Shown piece after piece: positions 7,267 to 15,602 of a stretch of DNA of 42,398 bases (its first letter is position 1; each line of letters opens with the position of its first letter). Both the position numbers and the translations under genes were made by a program. A model generated the notes under the pieces. It ran no database searches, was not told the origin of the DNA, and worked only from the letters and a program-made list of their open reading frames with translations. Source of the stretch: Elusimicrobiota bacterium (lineage in GTDB: Bacteria; Elusimicrobiota; Elusimicrobia; Elusimicrobiales; UBA9959); the NCBI GenBank assembly GCA_016208085.1, contig JACQYT010000042.1, positions 23,694-66,091 on the forward strand, read 5' to 3'.

Positions 7267-7841
7267 AATCTTTTCGTCATTACAAGCATCGTTTTCCCCG
7301 GGTACACCTTGAATTGAAACGAAAAAGGCTCGCCTTGGTAGTTGAACTGTTTGTATAGCCGCTTGTTATACTCCACGGCCTGCTTGGCGGCATAGTTGCC
7401 AAAGATCACGTTTTCAATTATTGGCCCAAATAATATAAGAGCAAAACCGCCGAAAAATTTTCCGGGGTTAAGCTTTTCAACCGGATAACTATATGACCCA
7501 TAGCCATAGTTGTACGTTTCAGTCGTCTCCTCATAAGCTGTAGCCATTAAGTATATCCCCGCTCCAATCGTGACAACATTCAAAACGCTCGTTAATATGG
7601 CATAATTATGTACTTCACTAATTGTCTCCCCCCACCTTATTGGAGAAGAAGACAGGTAACGATGCGCCGCGAATGGCCCGCTTATAGGGATCAGGGATAA
7701 AGAATAAGCCCGTTCTGGATCTTTGATGGTGACAGGGAGCACAACCATTTTATTGTTATCCGTTTCCATTGCTGCCGCCGTATATGGCATATTAACCAAC
7801 AGTGTCAGCACAGTACATAATAACGCTGTTTTCTTTTTCAT
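7263..7841 (-). CDS. Exported protein with membrane segments, unknown function
   Basis: The 192 residues have a signal peptide (about 1-24, MPYTAAA). Two hydrophobic stretches follow, at about 82-101 (AILTSVLNVVTIGAGIYLMA) and about 127-147 (FFGGFALILFGPIIENVIFG), separated by a tyrosine/glycine-rich loop (YNYGYGSYSY). The beta-like C-terminal part ends MLVMTKRF. This resembles small DUF-type exported proteins, but I cannot assign one. AGGAGG lies about 9 nt upstream of the ATG. It is convergent with the small gene at 7027-7266. It is AT-richer than its neighbours. Confidence 0.7.
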   Translation of the reverse strand: MKKKTALLCTVLTLLVNMPYTAAAMETDNNKMVVLPVTIKDPERAYSLSLIPISGPFAAHRYLSSSPIRWGETISEVHNYAILTSVLNVVTIGAGIYLMATAYEETTETYNYGYGSYSYPVEKLNPGKFFGGFALILFGPIIENVIFGNYAAKQAVEYNKRLYKQFNYQGEPFSFQFKVYPGKTMLVMTKRF

Positions 7842-8246
7842 TTTGCTTTTCCTCCTGCTGCATCCAATTGCTATGTTGTCAGTAGCAAAAATTATCTCAA
7901 AAAAAAAACAAATGTCAATAGCAAGGCCGCCGGGAAATGGGACTTATCGTAAAAAGGGCGGGAACATTATTACTATTTTTATAGAGGCGCCGGGAAGAGT
8001 GTAGGCACGGGGACGACGGCGGGTTTTCTGCGCGCTCCCTTCCGGGTTTAAGCCCGGGGTCTGGAGCGAACCGCTATCATTACGCGGCGGCGAGGACCGT
8101 ATGTTCAAGCCGGACCGCTGTGCGGGCCGGCGCGTTCCGCAGCCAGCGGAAGACCCCGGGCTTCTTCCCCGGAAACCCGGTCTTGGAGCGCGCGGGAAAC
8201 CTGCCGGCGACCCCGCGGGCATGGTGCGCGCTTAATATAGGGTGTA
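7842..8246. other. Intergenic region, GC-rich, with imperfect hairpins
   Basis: No gene is supported over about 400 bp. The first 100 bp form the AT-rich upstream region of the 7263-7841 gene. The rest is GC-rich with imperfect dyads: CCGGGTTTAAGCCCGG (8043-8058) and an AAGACCCCGGG...CCCGGTCTT stem (8150-8184). Short frames here are low-complexity Pro/Arg/Gly and are not protein-like. I see no recognised RNA. Confidence 0.4.
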
Positions 8247-10322
8247 TTAGGATAGGTCGATTATGTTCCATTTCTGCTGGTAGAGCTCCAGCAGCTTGCG
8301 GCGCAGGCCGGCGTGCTCGGGCTTTCTCAGGGCGGGGTCGGCGGCAAGCAGCGCCTCGCGGTCCTCGATGGCGGACCTTAAAATCTCGCCGTCACGGGCC
8401 AGGTCGGCTATCTTAAACTCCATATCGCCGTGCTGCCTCACGCCCAGGACCTCGCCCGCCCCGCGCAGATAAATATCCTTCTCGCTTATCTCAAAGCCGG
8501 AAGTGGTGGAGCACATCGCCTCAATGCGCCCGGCACCGTCGGCGGTGGCCGAATCCGCAACCAGCAGACACCTTGACTCCCAGCGCCCCCGGCCCACCCG
8601 ACCCCGCAACTGGTGGAGGCTGGCCAGGCCGAAATTCTCGGCGTTGTTTATGACCATGATTGTCGCATTGGCCACGTCTATGCCCACTTCCACGACGGGC
8701 GTCGCCACCAGGATATCAATCTTGCCGCCGGCGAACTCTCCCATCACGCGCTCTTTCTCCCGCCCGGGCATGGCCCCGTGCAGCATGGCCAGCCGCCGAT
8801 CGCTGAAGAGCCCTTTTAACCGCTCAAATTCGGCCTTCACGGATTTCAGGGTCTTCGCCTCGGATTCTTCTATGACGGGATAGACGATATAGGCCTGCCT
8901 GCGCTTTGAAGTTTCGGCCCGGACGGCCTTGAACGCGGCTTCCTCCGTGACGCTTTCAGTCTTTACCGGCTTTCTGCCGGGCGGCATCTCGCTTAAGCAC
9001 GACAGGTCCAGGTCGCCGTATAAAGCAAGGAAAAGCGTCCGAGGTATCGGCGTGGCGGTCATTATCAGCATATCGGCCTTTTCGCCTTTTTGCCTCAAGC
9101 ACGCCCGCTGCCTTACGCCGAAGCGGTGAGACTCGTCTATCACTATCAGCCTCAGGTTTTTAAACCGTATATTTTCTTCAAGCACGGCGTGGGTGCCGAT
9201 AATTATATCCAGCTCCCCGGCGGCAAGCTTTTCAATTATTTCCTTTTTCTCTTTCGGCTTTACGCCTGAAGTGAGCAGCGCGAACCTGGCGCCCAGGCCG
9301 GCGAGGTATCTTTCGAAAGTGATGAAATGCTGCTCGGCCAGGATCTCGGTCGGGGCCATAAAGACACCCTGGCAGCCGTTCTCCACAGCCAGCAGCAGCG
9401 CGCTTAAAGCCACGACCGTCTTGCCTGAGCCTACGTCGCCTTCAAGCAGCCGGGACATTGGGGCGCGGGCTTTCATATCGGCGAAAATCTCGTTTATGGC
9501 TTTTTTCTGCGACGCGGTGAACTCAAAGCCGAGTTTTTCCCTGAACGGCGTCAAAAGGCGTTTTTTAATTTCATAGGTGAAGCCCTTGTTCAGGGCGCGG
9601 GTCTGGGCGCGTTTGATGGCCCAGGCCAGGGCCATAAGAAAAAATTCCTCGTAGATGAACCTTTTGCGCGCTTCGTTAAGCTCGAAATAATTCTCCGGGA
9701 AATGCACGGCTTTAACGGCCAGGTCGCGCGCGATAAGCCCCCTCTTCGCCATCAGCCGGCCGGGAATGAATTCCCCTGTATCGCCGGCTTTTTCAATGAC
9801 CGCCCGAAACGCCGCTTCGCGCATAACTTTGGGGGTCAGGCCTTCGGTCAGGCCGTAGACCGGGACCAGCCTGTTCACGTGCCTGCGCTGGGCCGCGAGG
9901 TCGTGCGCGCAGTAATATTCCTCCGCCCTGAGCCGGGTCTTAAAAAGCGGATCTTCGGGCCGGCCCACCAGCCAGATCTTCGCGCCGGGCGCGACGTCCT
10001 TCCTTAAAGCGGCGAACACGTCATACCGGTGGCTGTGCCTTTTAAACCAGCAGGCCTCGACCTGCCGGCCGCCGGCGTCCACGACGGCCTTAAAGATCCG
10101 CAGGCTGCCGGAAGTATAGAGGTCTTTAACGGAGAGCACCTTGCCGAAGATAACGGTGACATCTTCAATATGATCAGACCGTTCTTTTTTTGCGTTCATG
10201 CGCCGGTCTTCGTATTTTTTGGGGAAATAAAAAAGCAGGTCATCCACGGTATGGATGCCGAGCCTGGCAAAAAGTTCCGCCCGCGCGGGGCCGACGCCTT
10301 TTAAGTATTGGATGGAAGCCAT
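8247..10322 (-). CDS. recG: ATP-dependent DNA helicase RecG
   Basis: This branch-migrating helicase reverses stalled forks and processes Holliday junctions. Numbering from the ATG at 10322, it has an N-terminal helix-hairpin-helix-like YLKGVGPARAELF and wedge/OB region (about 1-220) and Walker A GDVGSGKT (about 295-302). Motif II is DESHRFGV (about 396-399; the family norm is DEQH). Later come TATPIPRTL and the C-terminal helicase domain with LHQLRGRVGRG. About 690 residues is full length. A GTG at 10340 would add six residues; I prefer the ATG, although neither has a clear ribosome binding site. It is divergent from the response-regulator gene across a structured intergenic region. Confidence 0.97.
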   Translation of the reverse strand: MASIQYLKGVGPARAELFARLGIHTVDDLLFYFPKKYEDRRMNAKKERSDHIEDVTVIFGKVLSVKDLYTSGSLRIFKAVVDAGGRQVEACWFKRHSHRYDVFAALRKDVAPGAKIWLVGRPEDPLFKTRLRAEEYYCAHDLAAQRRHVNRLVPVYGLTEGLTPKVMREAAFRAVIEKAGDTGEFIPGRLMAKRGLIARDLAVKAVHFPENYFELNEARKRFIYEEFFLMALAWAIKRAQTRALNKGFTYEIKKRLLTPFREKLGFEFTASQKKAINEIFADMKARAPMSRLLEGDVGSGKTVVALSALLLAVENGCQGVFMAPTEILAEQHFITFERYLAGLGARFALLTSGVKPKEKKEIIEKLAAGELDIIIGTHAVLEENIRFKNLRLIVIDESHRFGVRQRACLRQKGEKADMLIMTATPIPRTLFLALYGDLDLSCLSEMPPGRKPVKTESVTEEAAFKAVRAETSKRRQAYIVYPVIEESEAKTLKSVKAEFERLKGLFSDRRLAMLHGAMPGREKERVMGEFAGGKIDILVATPVVEVGIDVANATIMVINNAENFGLASLHQLRGRVGRGRWESRCLLVADSATADGAGRIEAMCSTTSGFEISEKDIYLRGAGEVLGVRQHGDMEFKIADLARDGEILRSAIEDREALLAADPALRKPEHAGLRRKLLELYQQKWNIIDLS

Positions 10323-10443
10323 AGGCAAGTCACAAGACACGGGTCACAGGCCGGCGAGTACCGGAATCCGTACCGGCGCAATTGCAAAACTTTGCCACTA
10401 TATTTTAAGAAATTTAAAGCGGGATATCCCCCCGTTATTTTTC

Positions 10444-10498
10444 TTGAGCAAGATTTGAGCGGAAATTTGAGCAATTCTTGAGCGGAATATGTTACACT
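10444..10498 (+). promoter_or_regulatory. Four helically phased TTGAGC direct repeats upstream of a -10-like box
   Basis: TTGAGC occurs at 10444, 10455, 10467 and 10478, with spacings of 11, 12 and 11 bp (one helical turn), separated by AT-rich linkers. TACACT at 10493-10498 begins 10 bp after the last repeat and has no ordinary -35. This is the layout of OmpR/PhoB-class activator sites, where 11-bp direct repeats replace the -35. An OmpR-family regulator is encoded 310 bp downstream. Binding is inference; the repeats themselves are plain in the sequence. Confidence 0.55.
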
Positions 10499-10504
10499 TT
10501 AAAT

Positions 10505-10714
10505 GCAGGGAAATAATGCTCTTTAAAATTTGAAGGATTGTCCAGCGCTGTACGGTGCGCCCCCTAACCCAAACCCCCCAAAGCAAAAAGGCTTAACGCC
10601 TGTATGCTTAGCATCTGCAGCGCTGGCCTTTTTAAGCCCCGGCGGATTTACCGGAACAGAGGTTCAACCTCGTAAGGCATCGGTCAAACACTAAAATCCG
10701 CCGGGGCTTTTTTT
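10505..10714 (+). ncRNA. Candidate structured RNA or leader ending in a strong terminator
   Basis: About 200 nt with no protein-like frame but dense dyads: CCAGCGCTG (10542-10550) with CAGCGCTGG (10618-10626); AAAAAGGC with GCCTTTTT inside the same region; ATGC-TTA-GCAT (10604-10614); GAGG-TTCAA-CCTC (10659-10671); and a perfect 16-bp terminator stem. It matches no RNA family I know: it lacks the conserved motifs of SRP RNA, tmRNA or RNase P RNA. It could be an independent small RNA or an attenuating leader for the regulator gene at 10811. Confidence 0.45.
10634..10714 (+). terminator. Strong Rho-independent terminator with branched loop
   Basis: AAGCCCCGGCGGATTT (10634-10649) pairs perfectly over 16 bp with AAATCCGCCGGGGCTT (10694-10709) and is followed by a run of seven T (10708-10714). 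The 44-nt loop holds its own hairpin, GAGG-TTCAA-CCTC. It ends transcripts coming from the left, ahead of the response-regulator gene. Confidence 0.8.
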
Positions 10715-10810
10715 GCCTCCCCCTCCCGCAATATTATATAATCGGCAGATACCCGCTTCTCGGTCCCCGCTGGTTTTTCTCCAGCCGGCGGATCGTTTTT
10801 ATCTAAAACT

Positions 10811-11503
10811 ATGCGGAAAAAAGCTCTTATAGTGGACGACGACAGGGAGATGGTAAATATCCTCAGCAAGTACCTGTCCACGCACGATTTCTCGGCGCTG
10901 AGCGCCTCTGACGGAGCCCAAGGCCTGGCGGCGCTTGAGGACGCAAAACCCGATATCGTAATAACCGACGTGGAGATGCCGGGCATGGACGGGTTGACCT
11001 TCTGCAGAAAGCTCAGGGAAACCAGGTCCTCGGCCTCCGTCCCCGTCATAATCATGTCCGGAAAGAAGATAACCGAAACAGACATGGTTTCAGGCTATGC
11101 CAGGGGCGCCGATGATTATGTGATAAAACCGTTTTCCTATCCTGTGCTGCTGGCCAAGATACAGGCGTTGCTGAAAAGGGTTAAATACGCCCCGGCGTTA
11201 AAAGCCGGGAAGACAAAAAGATCCGGCTTTGAGATAGACCCTGAAGGCCGCGCGCTTAAGGTCTCCGGCAAACCGGTCAGGGTGACTTCCAAAGAATTCG
11301 ACCTGTTCTCGCTTCTGGCCTCAAAACCGGGGCGGGTGATCAGCGTCAACCATATGCTTGAAAACGTCTGGGGTCTTGACCCCGCGAACTACAACGACCC
11401 CCACACCGTGGAAGTCCACATCTACAACCTCCGCAAAAAACTGGGCTCCAGGCTGTCCGCCCGCATCAAGGCGGTAGCCGGCCACGGCTACAAATTCGAA
11501 TAA
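10811..11503 (+). CDS. OmpR-family two-component response regulator
   Basis: The 230 residues form a receiver domain (about 1-122) and a C-terminal OmpR/PhoB winged-helix domain (about 138-230). The phospho-acceptor is D53 (VITDVEMPG), with the acidic pair D9/D10, switch S83 and conserved K106 (IKPFSY). The output domain shows VTSKEFDLFSLLASKPGRVIS and HTVEVHIYNLRKKL. Such proteins dimerise on phosphorylation and bind tandem direct repeats; repeats of that kind lie upstream at 10444-10483. The adjacent sensor gene, 62 bp downstream, lacks an ATPase domain, so the physiological phosphodonor is unclear. No good ribosome binding site is visible. Confidence 0.95.
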   Translation: MRKKALIVDDDREMVNILSKYLSTHDFSALSASDGAQGLAALEDAKPDIVITDVEMPGMDGLTFCRKLRETRSSASVPVIIMSGKKITETDMVSGYARGADDYVIKPFSYPVLLAKIQALLKRVKYAPALKAGKTKRSGFEIDPEGRALKVSGKPVRVTSKEFDLFSLLASKPGRVISVNHMLENVWGLDPANYNDPHTVEVHIYNLRKKLGSRLSARIKAVAGHGYKFE

Positions 11504-11565
11504 TTTTGCCTGCCCGCACGGTTACCTAATTTTATATAATAGATTTCGGGGTAAGGTTTGGGAAC

Positions 11566-13557
11566 ATGAAAACAAACCGCAAAAAAGGCGGAGTTAATAT
11601 GCCCGTTATTGTTTCTCCCGCTGGAGCAAAAAAACCGCTCAAACAGCGGACTGAGTCTATCTTTAGAAACAAGCTGGACAAGGCCGTTACAGCCATAGAG
11701 AACGACTACCTGGCCTCCGCCACGCTTTCCATGGACGACATCTCGGACAAAGTGATCAAAGAAGCCGAGCGCCTTACCGGCAGCGACTGCGGCTTCGCCA
11801 GCTATATAGACCCCGCCACCGGCTGGCTCATCGCGGCCACGCGGACCCGCGATATATGGGACAGGTGCCGCGTTCCGGATAAATCAACGGTCTTTAAAAA
11901 CTTCACCGGGTTGTGGGGCTGGGTGCTGAAGAACAAAAAGCCCCTGCTGACAAATAACGCCCCGGCGGACAGGCGCTCCGGAGGCACGCCGGACGGGCAC
12001 ATAAAAATAGAAAAATTACTGGCCGCGCCGGCTGTTTTCAACCGGAAGCTGACCGGGCTGCTGGCGCTGGCCAACCCCCGCCGAAGCTACACCGCGCGCG
12101 ACCTCGCCGCGGTAGAAAAGCTCGCCCGCATCTACGCCATAATAGTGCAGCGCAAATTCGCCGAAGACAGGCTCAAGGAAAGCGAGGAAAATTACCGCGC
12201 GATCATAAACGCCTCGCGGGATATAATCTACACCGTAAACGCCGGAGGGATAATCGCCTATATGAGCCGGCAGGCCGAAAACTACGGTTATTCCCCGGAT
12301 GAGATAGTGGGCCGCCATGTGCTGGAATTCGCGCATCCTGAAGACAGGGATATGCTTGCGCGGGCCCTTGCCGACGCCCTGAAAACCGGCACAACCGCGG
12401 CGCTGCTCTCCTACAGAATACGAAAAAAAGACGGCTCCTATTTTTACGCGGAACAGAAAAGCGGCATCATAATGAAGAACGGCAGGCCGCATATGATCTC
12501 CTGCGTCATCCGCGACGTTACCGAGCGCAGACAGCTGGAAGCGCGGATCCTGGAAAGCGAAAGCAAATACAGAACGCTTTTTGAGAACGCCAACGCCGCC
12601 ATTTTCCTCGCGGATACGGCCACCGGAAAAATACTGGACGCGAACAGACAAGCTGAACTTCTAACCGGCCGGACGAGGAAAGAACTGACAGGCATGAACA
12701 GGCTGCTGCTCCATCCGCCGGAGGAGGAGGAATATTATCAAAAACAGTTCAGGGACCATGTAGCGCGGCGAACTGCGAAACTTGAAGCCGCTGTAGTCCT
12801 TAAAAAGAACGGCGACAGGATACCCGTCCACATAAACGCCGCCGTCCTTGAAATCGGCGGGGAAAAAGTCATGCAAGGGATATTTGAGGACGTCACCGAA
12901 CTCAAAAAAGCGCAGGAGGAACTGACTTTCAAAAACATCATTCTGTCCACCCAGCAGGAATCCTCCCTGGACGGCATACTTGTGGTGGATGAGAAGGGCG
13001 TGATACTATCTTTTAACAAGCGCTTTATTGCCATGTGGGGCATACCGCCCGACGTTGCGGCTTCCCGTTCCGACAGGCGCGCGCTGGACTCGGTCATGGA
13101 TAAGCTGCGCGACCCCGCCGCCTTCCTCCAGAAAGTGAACTATCTATACGAACACCCGGAGCAGAAAAGCCGGGACGAGATCGCGCTGAGAGACGGGCGA
13201 ACGTTCGACCGCTATTCCGAATCCATGCGCGCAACCGACGGCTCTTATCTAGGCCGGGTATGGTTCTTCCGCGACATAACCGAAAACAGGCGGCTGGAGG
13301 CGGAACTTATCCATGCCAAAGCGATAGAGGCCGCGAGCCGCATAACGCGTCCGGCGGCGCATGACTTCAACAACATATTGGCCGCCATCAACGGCTACGC
13401 GGCCCTGATACTTGACACGATCGACGATAAGAACCGGGCGAAGCCTGAAATACTGCAGATACTGAAGGCGGTCAGGCGGGCCTCCGCCGTAACCGAAAAG
13501 CTCCAGACCTTCGGCAGCGGGCCGGACAAAAAAACCAAAAAAATAGTTGATAAGTAG
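11566..13557 (+). CDS. GAF-PAS sensor protein with HisKA helix but no HATPase domain
   Basis: The 663 residues contain an N-terminal GAF domain (about 46-195), three PAS/PAC units (about 203-322, 330-450 and 453-575) and a histidine-kinase dimerisation segment, RPAAHDFNNILAAINGYAAL, with phospho-acceptor H599. No transmembrane segment is seen, so it is a cytoplasmic sensor. The protein stops about 60 residues after H599. The HATPase_c domain (N, G1 and G2 boxes), which normally follows, is absent. The last codons (KKIVDK-stop) run into GTTGATAAG repeat DNA. The ATG at 11566 has a weak site (GGGAAC); an ATG at 11599 has GGAG 6 nt upstream and is an equally good start. It is probably a kinase truncated by repeat DNA, or a phosphotransfer/scaffold partner of the regulator. 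Confidence 0.88.
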   Translation: MKTNRKKGGVNMPVIVSPAGAKKPLKQRTESIFRNKLDKAVTAIENDYLASATLSMDDISDKVIKEAERLTGSDCGFASYIDPATGWLIAATRTRDIWDRCRVPDKSTVFKNFTGLWGWVLKNKKPLLTNNAPADRRSGGTPDGHIKIEKLLAAPAVFNRKLTGLLALANPRRSYTARDLAAVEKLARIYAIIVQRKFAEDRLKESEENYRAIINASRDIIYTVNAGGIIAYMSRQAENYGYSPDEIVGRHVLEFAHPEDRDMLARALADALKTGTTAALLSYRIRKKDGSYFYAEQKSGIIMKNGRPHMISCVIRDVTERRQLEARILESESKYRTLFENANAAIFLADTATGKILDANRQAELLTGRTRKELTGMNRLLLHPPEEEEYYQKQFRDHVARRTAKLEAAVVLKKNGDRIPVHINAAVLEIGGEKVMQGIFEDVTELKKAQEELTFKNIILSTQQESSLDGILVVDEKGVILSFNKRFIAMWGIPPDVAASRSDRRALDSVMDKLRDPAAFLQKVNYLYEHPEQKSRDEIALRDGRTFDRYSESMRATDGSYLGRVWFFRDITENRRLEAELIHAKAIEAASRITRPAAHDFNNILAAINGYAALILDTIDDKNRAKPEILQILKAVRRASAVTEKLQTFGSGPDKKTKKIVDK

Positions 13558-13622
13558 GAAACAACAAGTTGACAAGTAAAAAAATCTCGGCACTTGTCAA
13601 CCAGTCAACTTATCAACTTCTT
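13547..13622. repeat. Family B repeat (GTTGATAAG units), head-to-head pair
   Basis: Forward units GTTGATAAG and GTTGACAAG are followed by a spacer (TCGGCA) and inverted units CTTGTCAAC and GTCAACTTATCAAC. It lies exactly between the convergent ends of the sensor gene and cca and forms a long hairpin. The sensor gene's TAG stop (in GATAAGTAG) falls within it. Confidence 0.9.
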
Positions 13623-14512
13623 CAAATGTGCTTCTTGAACCGGCTCGCGGCTGCGCTTTTTATCCCGGCCACGGTTTTGTTGGGAAGTTTAAGGCTTTCA
13701 AGGAAAGAGACGCCGTCACGCCCCATGGCGGCCGCTATGGCGGCGAGTCTGGGCATGGCCCCCGCGACCGGGGAAGCGGTTGCCGGCCAGATAAAATCCC
13801 TGTGAAAAAACCTCAGGGCGTCTAGCTTCGCCAGGACGGCGAAAGCGGGGTCGGGGTTTTTCTCCTCCAGCAGATGTAGCAGCTCGTTGCGTAGGCGCTC
13901 CCGCGAAAGCAGGGCGGGGAGGTCTTCCTTAACGGACTCTTTTATCCATACCCGCGTCTCCTTGTCTATCTCCCAACCGAACCGCCCGGCGAAACGCGCC
14001 GCCCGGAATATCCTGGTAGGGTCGTCGTGAAAACTTAAGTGATGAAGCGCCCGCACGCACCCACGCCGTATATCATCAAGTCCGCCGAACGGGTCTATAA
14101 CCTCGCCGAACCGAGCGGGCAGGACCGCCAGGGCCAGCGCGTTGACGGAGAAATCCCGGCGACCGAGGTCCTCAGCCACGGACAAAGCCGGCTCCACGAC
14201 CGGCAGGACGGCCGGCCCGGGATAGCTTTCCTTCCTGAAGCGGGCGAAATCCACCCGCCGACCGTTTTCAAGGAAAACCCTGACGGTCAGGAATTTATCA
14301 AAGCGCGTGAAAACGCCGCCGTATTTGCCGACCAGGGCTTGGGCTACCGGGGTTGGGGCCGAACTTAGAAGGAAATCAAGGTCGGCCGCCGGCCGGCCGA
14401 GCGCCCAGTCCCGCACGCACCCGCCGACCGCGTATATTTCCGCCTTGCCGTCGGACGCAGCGGCGCCCAGCTCCCTGATAAGGGCGAGGTCATTTAAAGG
14501 TTCAAGTTGCAT
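13622..14512 (-). CDS. cca: CCA tRNA nucleotidyltransferase / poly(A) polymerase family protein
   Basis: This class II nucleotidyltransferase adds or repairs the 3' CCA of tRNA. The head domain shows YAVGGCVRDWALGRPAAD and the catalytic DLDF pair (about 44-46). It also has RRDFSVNALA (motif B, about 118-127), the FDPFGG-type DPFGGLDDIR, and FHDDPTRIFRAARFAGRFG (motif D/E region). At 296 residues it is shorter than many family members (380-480), and its C-terminal tail domain is reduced. The gene ends flush with family B repeat DNA, so the tail may have been lost there. A-adding-only members cannot be excluded. AGGGA precedes the ATG, and the start overlaps the end of the upstream CpXC gene by 19 bp. 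It is consistent with a tRNA here that lacks an encoded CCA. Confidence 0.92.
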   Translation of the reverse strand: MQLEPLNDLALIRELGAAASDGKAEIYAVGGCVRDWALGRPAADLDFLLSSAPTPVAQALVGKYGGVFTRFDKFLTVRVFLENGRRVDFARFRKESYPGPAVLPVVEPALSVAEDLGRRDFSVNALALAVLPARFGEVIDPFGGLDDIRRGCVRALHHLSFHDDPTRIFRAARFAGRFGWEIDKETRVWIKESVKEDLPALLSRERLRNELLHLLEEKNPDPAFAVLAKLDALRFFHRDFIWPATASPVAGAMPRLAAIAAAMGRDGVSFLESLKLPNKTVAGIKSAAASRFKKHI

Positions 14513-15162
14513 TTTTCCCTGCGTTTGACGAATCCTATCTCGGCGGTCTCAAGCGCCGAAAGTATTTTAAGCAGGTTTTGGGCGCGGAGCAGGGCGTCGT
14601 TCGAAGCTATGATGTCGTGCACGGCTGCAAGGGCTGTATCTTTGGACAGCGAAGGGCCGGAGTAAGGCAGCGAGAACGGCAGGTCGTGCGCCCTGGCGAA
14701 AGAAGGGTGTATCCCGGCGGTCCTGAATTTCTTCTCGGCCGCGATGAATTCCAACACTTCGGTCTCCTCTTCGATGTCCCGGTCCCGTAAAAGCAAAGCC
14801 GCCAGCTCAGCGGCCCCGAAAAAATAGACCGGCTCAAAACAGAGGCTTTGCAGGTTCAGCATGGAGCTCTTCACCAGGTCACAGTCCGCGCGCGTCTTTT
14901 CAAGCCATTTGTCTTTTTCCGTCAGGTAGGCTTCGGGCATGACGAAGACAAGAAGTTCTTTTCCAGGATCCAGGTATATAAAAGTCTCTTCGTAAGCGAC
15001 CAGTGCGGAGCAATTGGGGCACATTAGCAGGTCGAACTCCCCGCTGATCAGCATCTCCTTCAGTTCCTGGTCCCGGTCCCCGCGCACCACGGTCCAGAAA
15101 TCGGCGTTGAACTGCTCCTGGCAGGCCGGACATTTCACTTTAAAAACGCCTTTTGTGGACAT
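14494..15162 (-). CDS. CpXC-domain protein
   Basis: The 222 residues begin with a zinc-binding CpXC domain (about 8-125). Its first pair is KCPACQEQF (C11, C14) and its second is MCPNCSALV (about C48, C51), followed by YLDPGKELLVFVMPE. The C-terminal half is helical. The biochemical function of the family is unknown. It overlaps cca by 19 bp and is probably co-transcribed with it. The divergent upstream region has a TATAAT-like hexamer on the minus strand (complement of about 15210-15215). Confidence 0.8.
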   Translation of the reverse strand: MSTKGVFKVKCPACQEQFNADFWTVVRGDRDQELKEMLISGEFDLLMCPNCSALVAYEETFIYLDPGKELLVFVMPEAYLTEKDKWLEKTRADCDLVKSSMLNLQSLCFEPVYFFGAAELAALLLRDRDIEEETEVLEFIAAEKKFRTAGIHPSFARAHDLPFSLPYSGPSLSKDTALAAVHDIIASNDALLRAQNLLKILSALETAEIGFVKRREKCNLNL

Positions 15163-15337
15163 AAAATCAGGCCTCGCGGTCGGCGCAGGTAAGTTCCTTC
15201 ATATAAATGTAGAACTATTATACAAATAATACTGTAACAGCGCTGACTGCCGGGCGGGAGATTTTCAGCCGGGCAGAGACGGGTTTATTGAATATTTACA
15301 AGTCGGGAGCGATGTGAAATTTTACAGGCGTTCATTG
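15163..15337. other. Upstream region of the CpXC gene
   Basis: No gene is seen. It contains an AT-rich segment with TATAAT (minus strand, about 15210-15215) that may be the -10 of the CpXC-cca transcript, without a clear -35. A GCCGGGC-type dyad lies at about 15249-15277. Confidence 0.35.
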
Positions 15338-15602
15338 ATAAAATGTTGTCCGACAACATTTTATCGTACCCGGCACGGGGTTTTCTTCAACACCTTGCCG
15401 GGGTGGAGCGAAGCGACACAATTCAACTGTATCCAACAGGATGAGGGGGAAATTACTTTCCCCCTCAAGGCTATGCCGGTAATTGTAGCGGGCGATGTGA
15501 ATCGCCCTTCAAGCGGATTTACATCCGCCGCTACATTTTTGCCCCAAGGTTTCCCCGACCAAAGGTCGGGGCATTGTAAAAATTTTTGCGGCAAAAATTT
15601 TT
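15338..15602. repeat. Hairpin-chain element, copy 2 (inverted relative to 5910-6140)
   Basis: This is the same chain of hairpins as copy 1 but in the opposite orientation: AAAATGTTGTC/GACAACATTTT; the CCCGGC/GCCGGG stem; the GGGCGATG.../...CCGCTAC arms; CCCCGACC-AAA-GGTCGGGG; and AAAAATTTTTGC/GCAAAAATTTTT. Compared with copy 1, one stem has a paired C-G to T-A change (GCC|GGC versus GTC|GAC). A roughly 33-bp insert, itself a hairpin (GAGGGGGAAA/TTTCCCCCTC), sits after GTATCC. Confidence 0.92.

Noticed and set aside
8150..8184. Hairpin downstream of recG as a functional terminator
   Set aside because: The stem is imperfect, about 60 bp past the recG stop codon, and lacks a T-run in the recG direction.
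10505..10714. Identification of the structured intergenic segment as SRP RNA, 6S RNA or tmRNA
   Set aside because: The GGUCCGGAAGGAAGCAG core of SRP RNA, the tmRNA tRNA-like ends and tag frame, and the 6S central-bubble layout are all absent.
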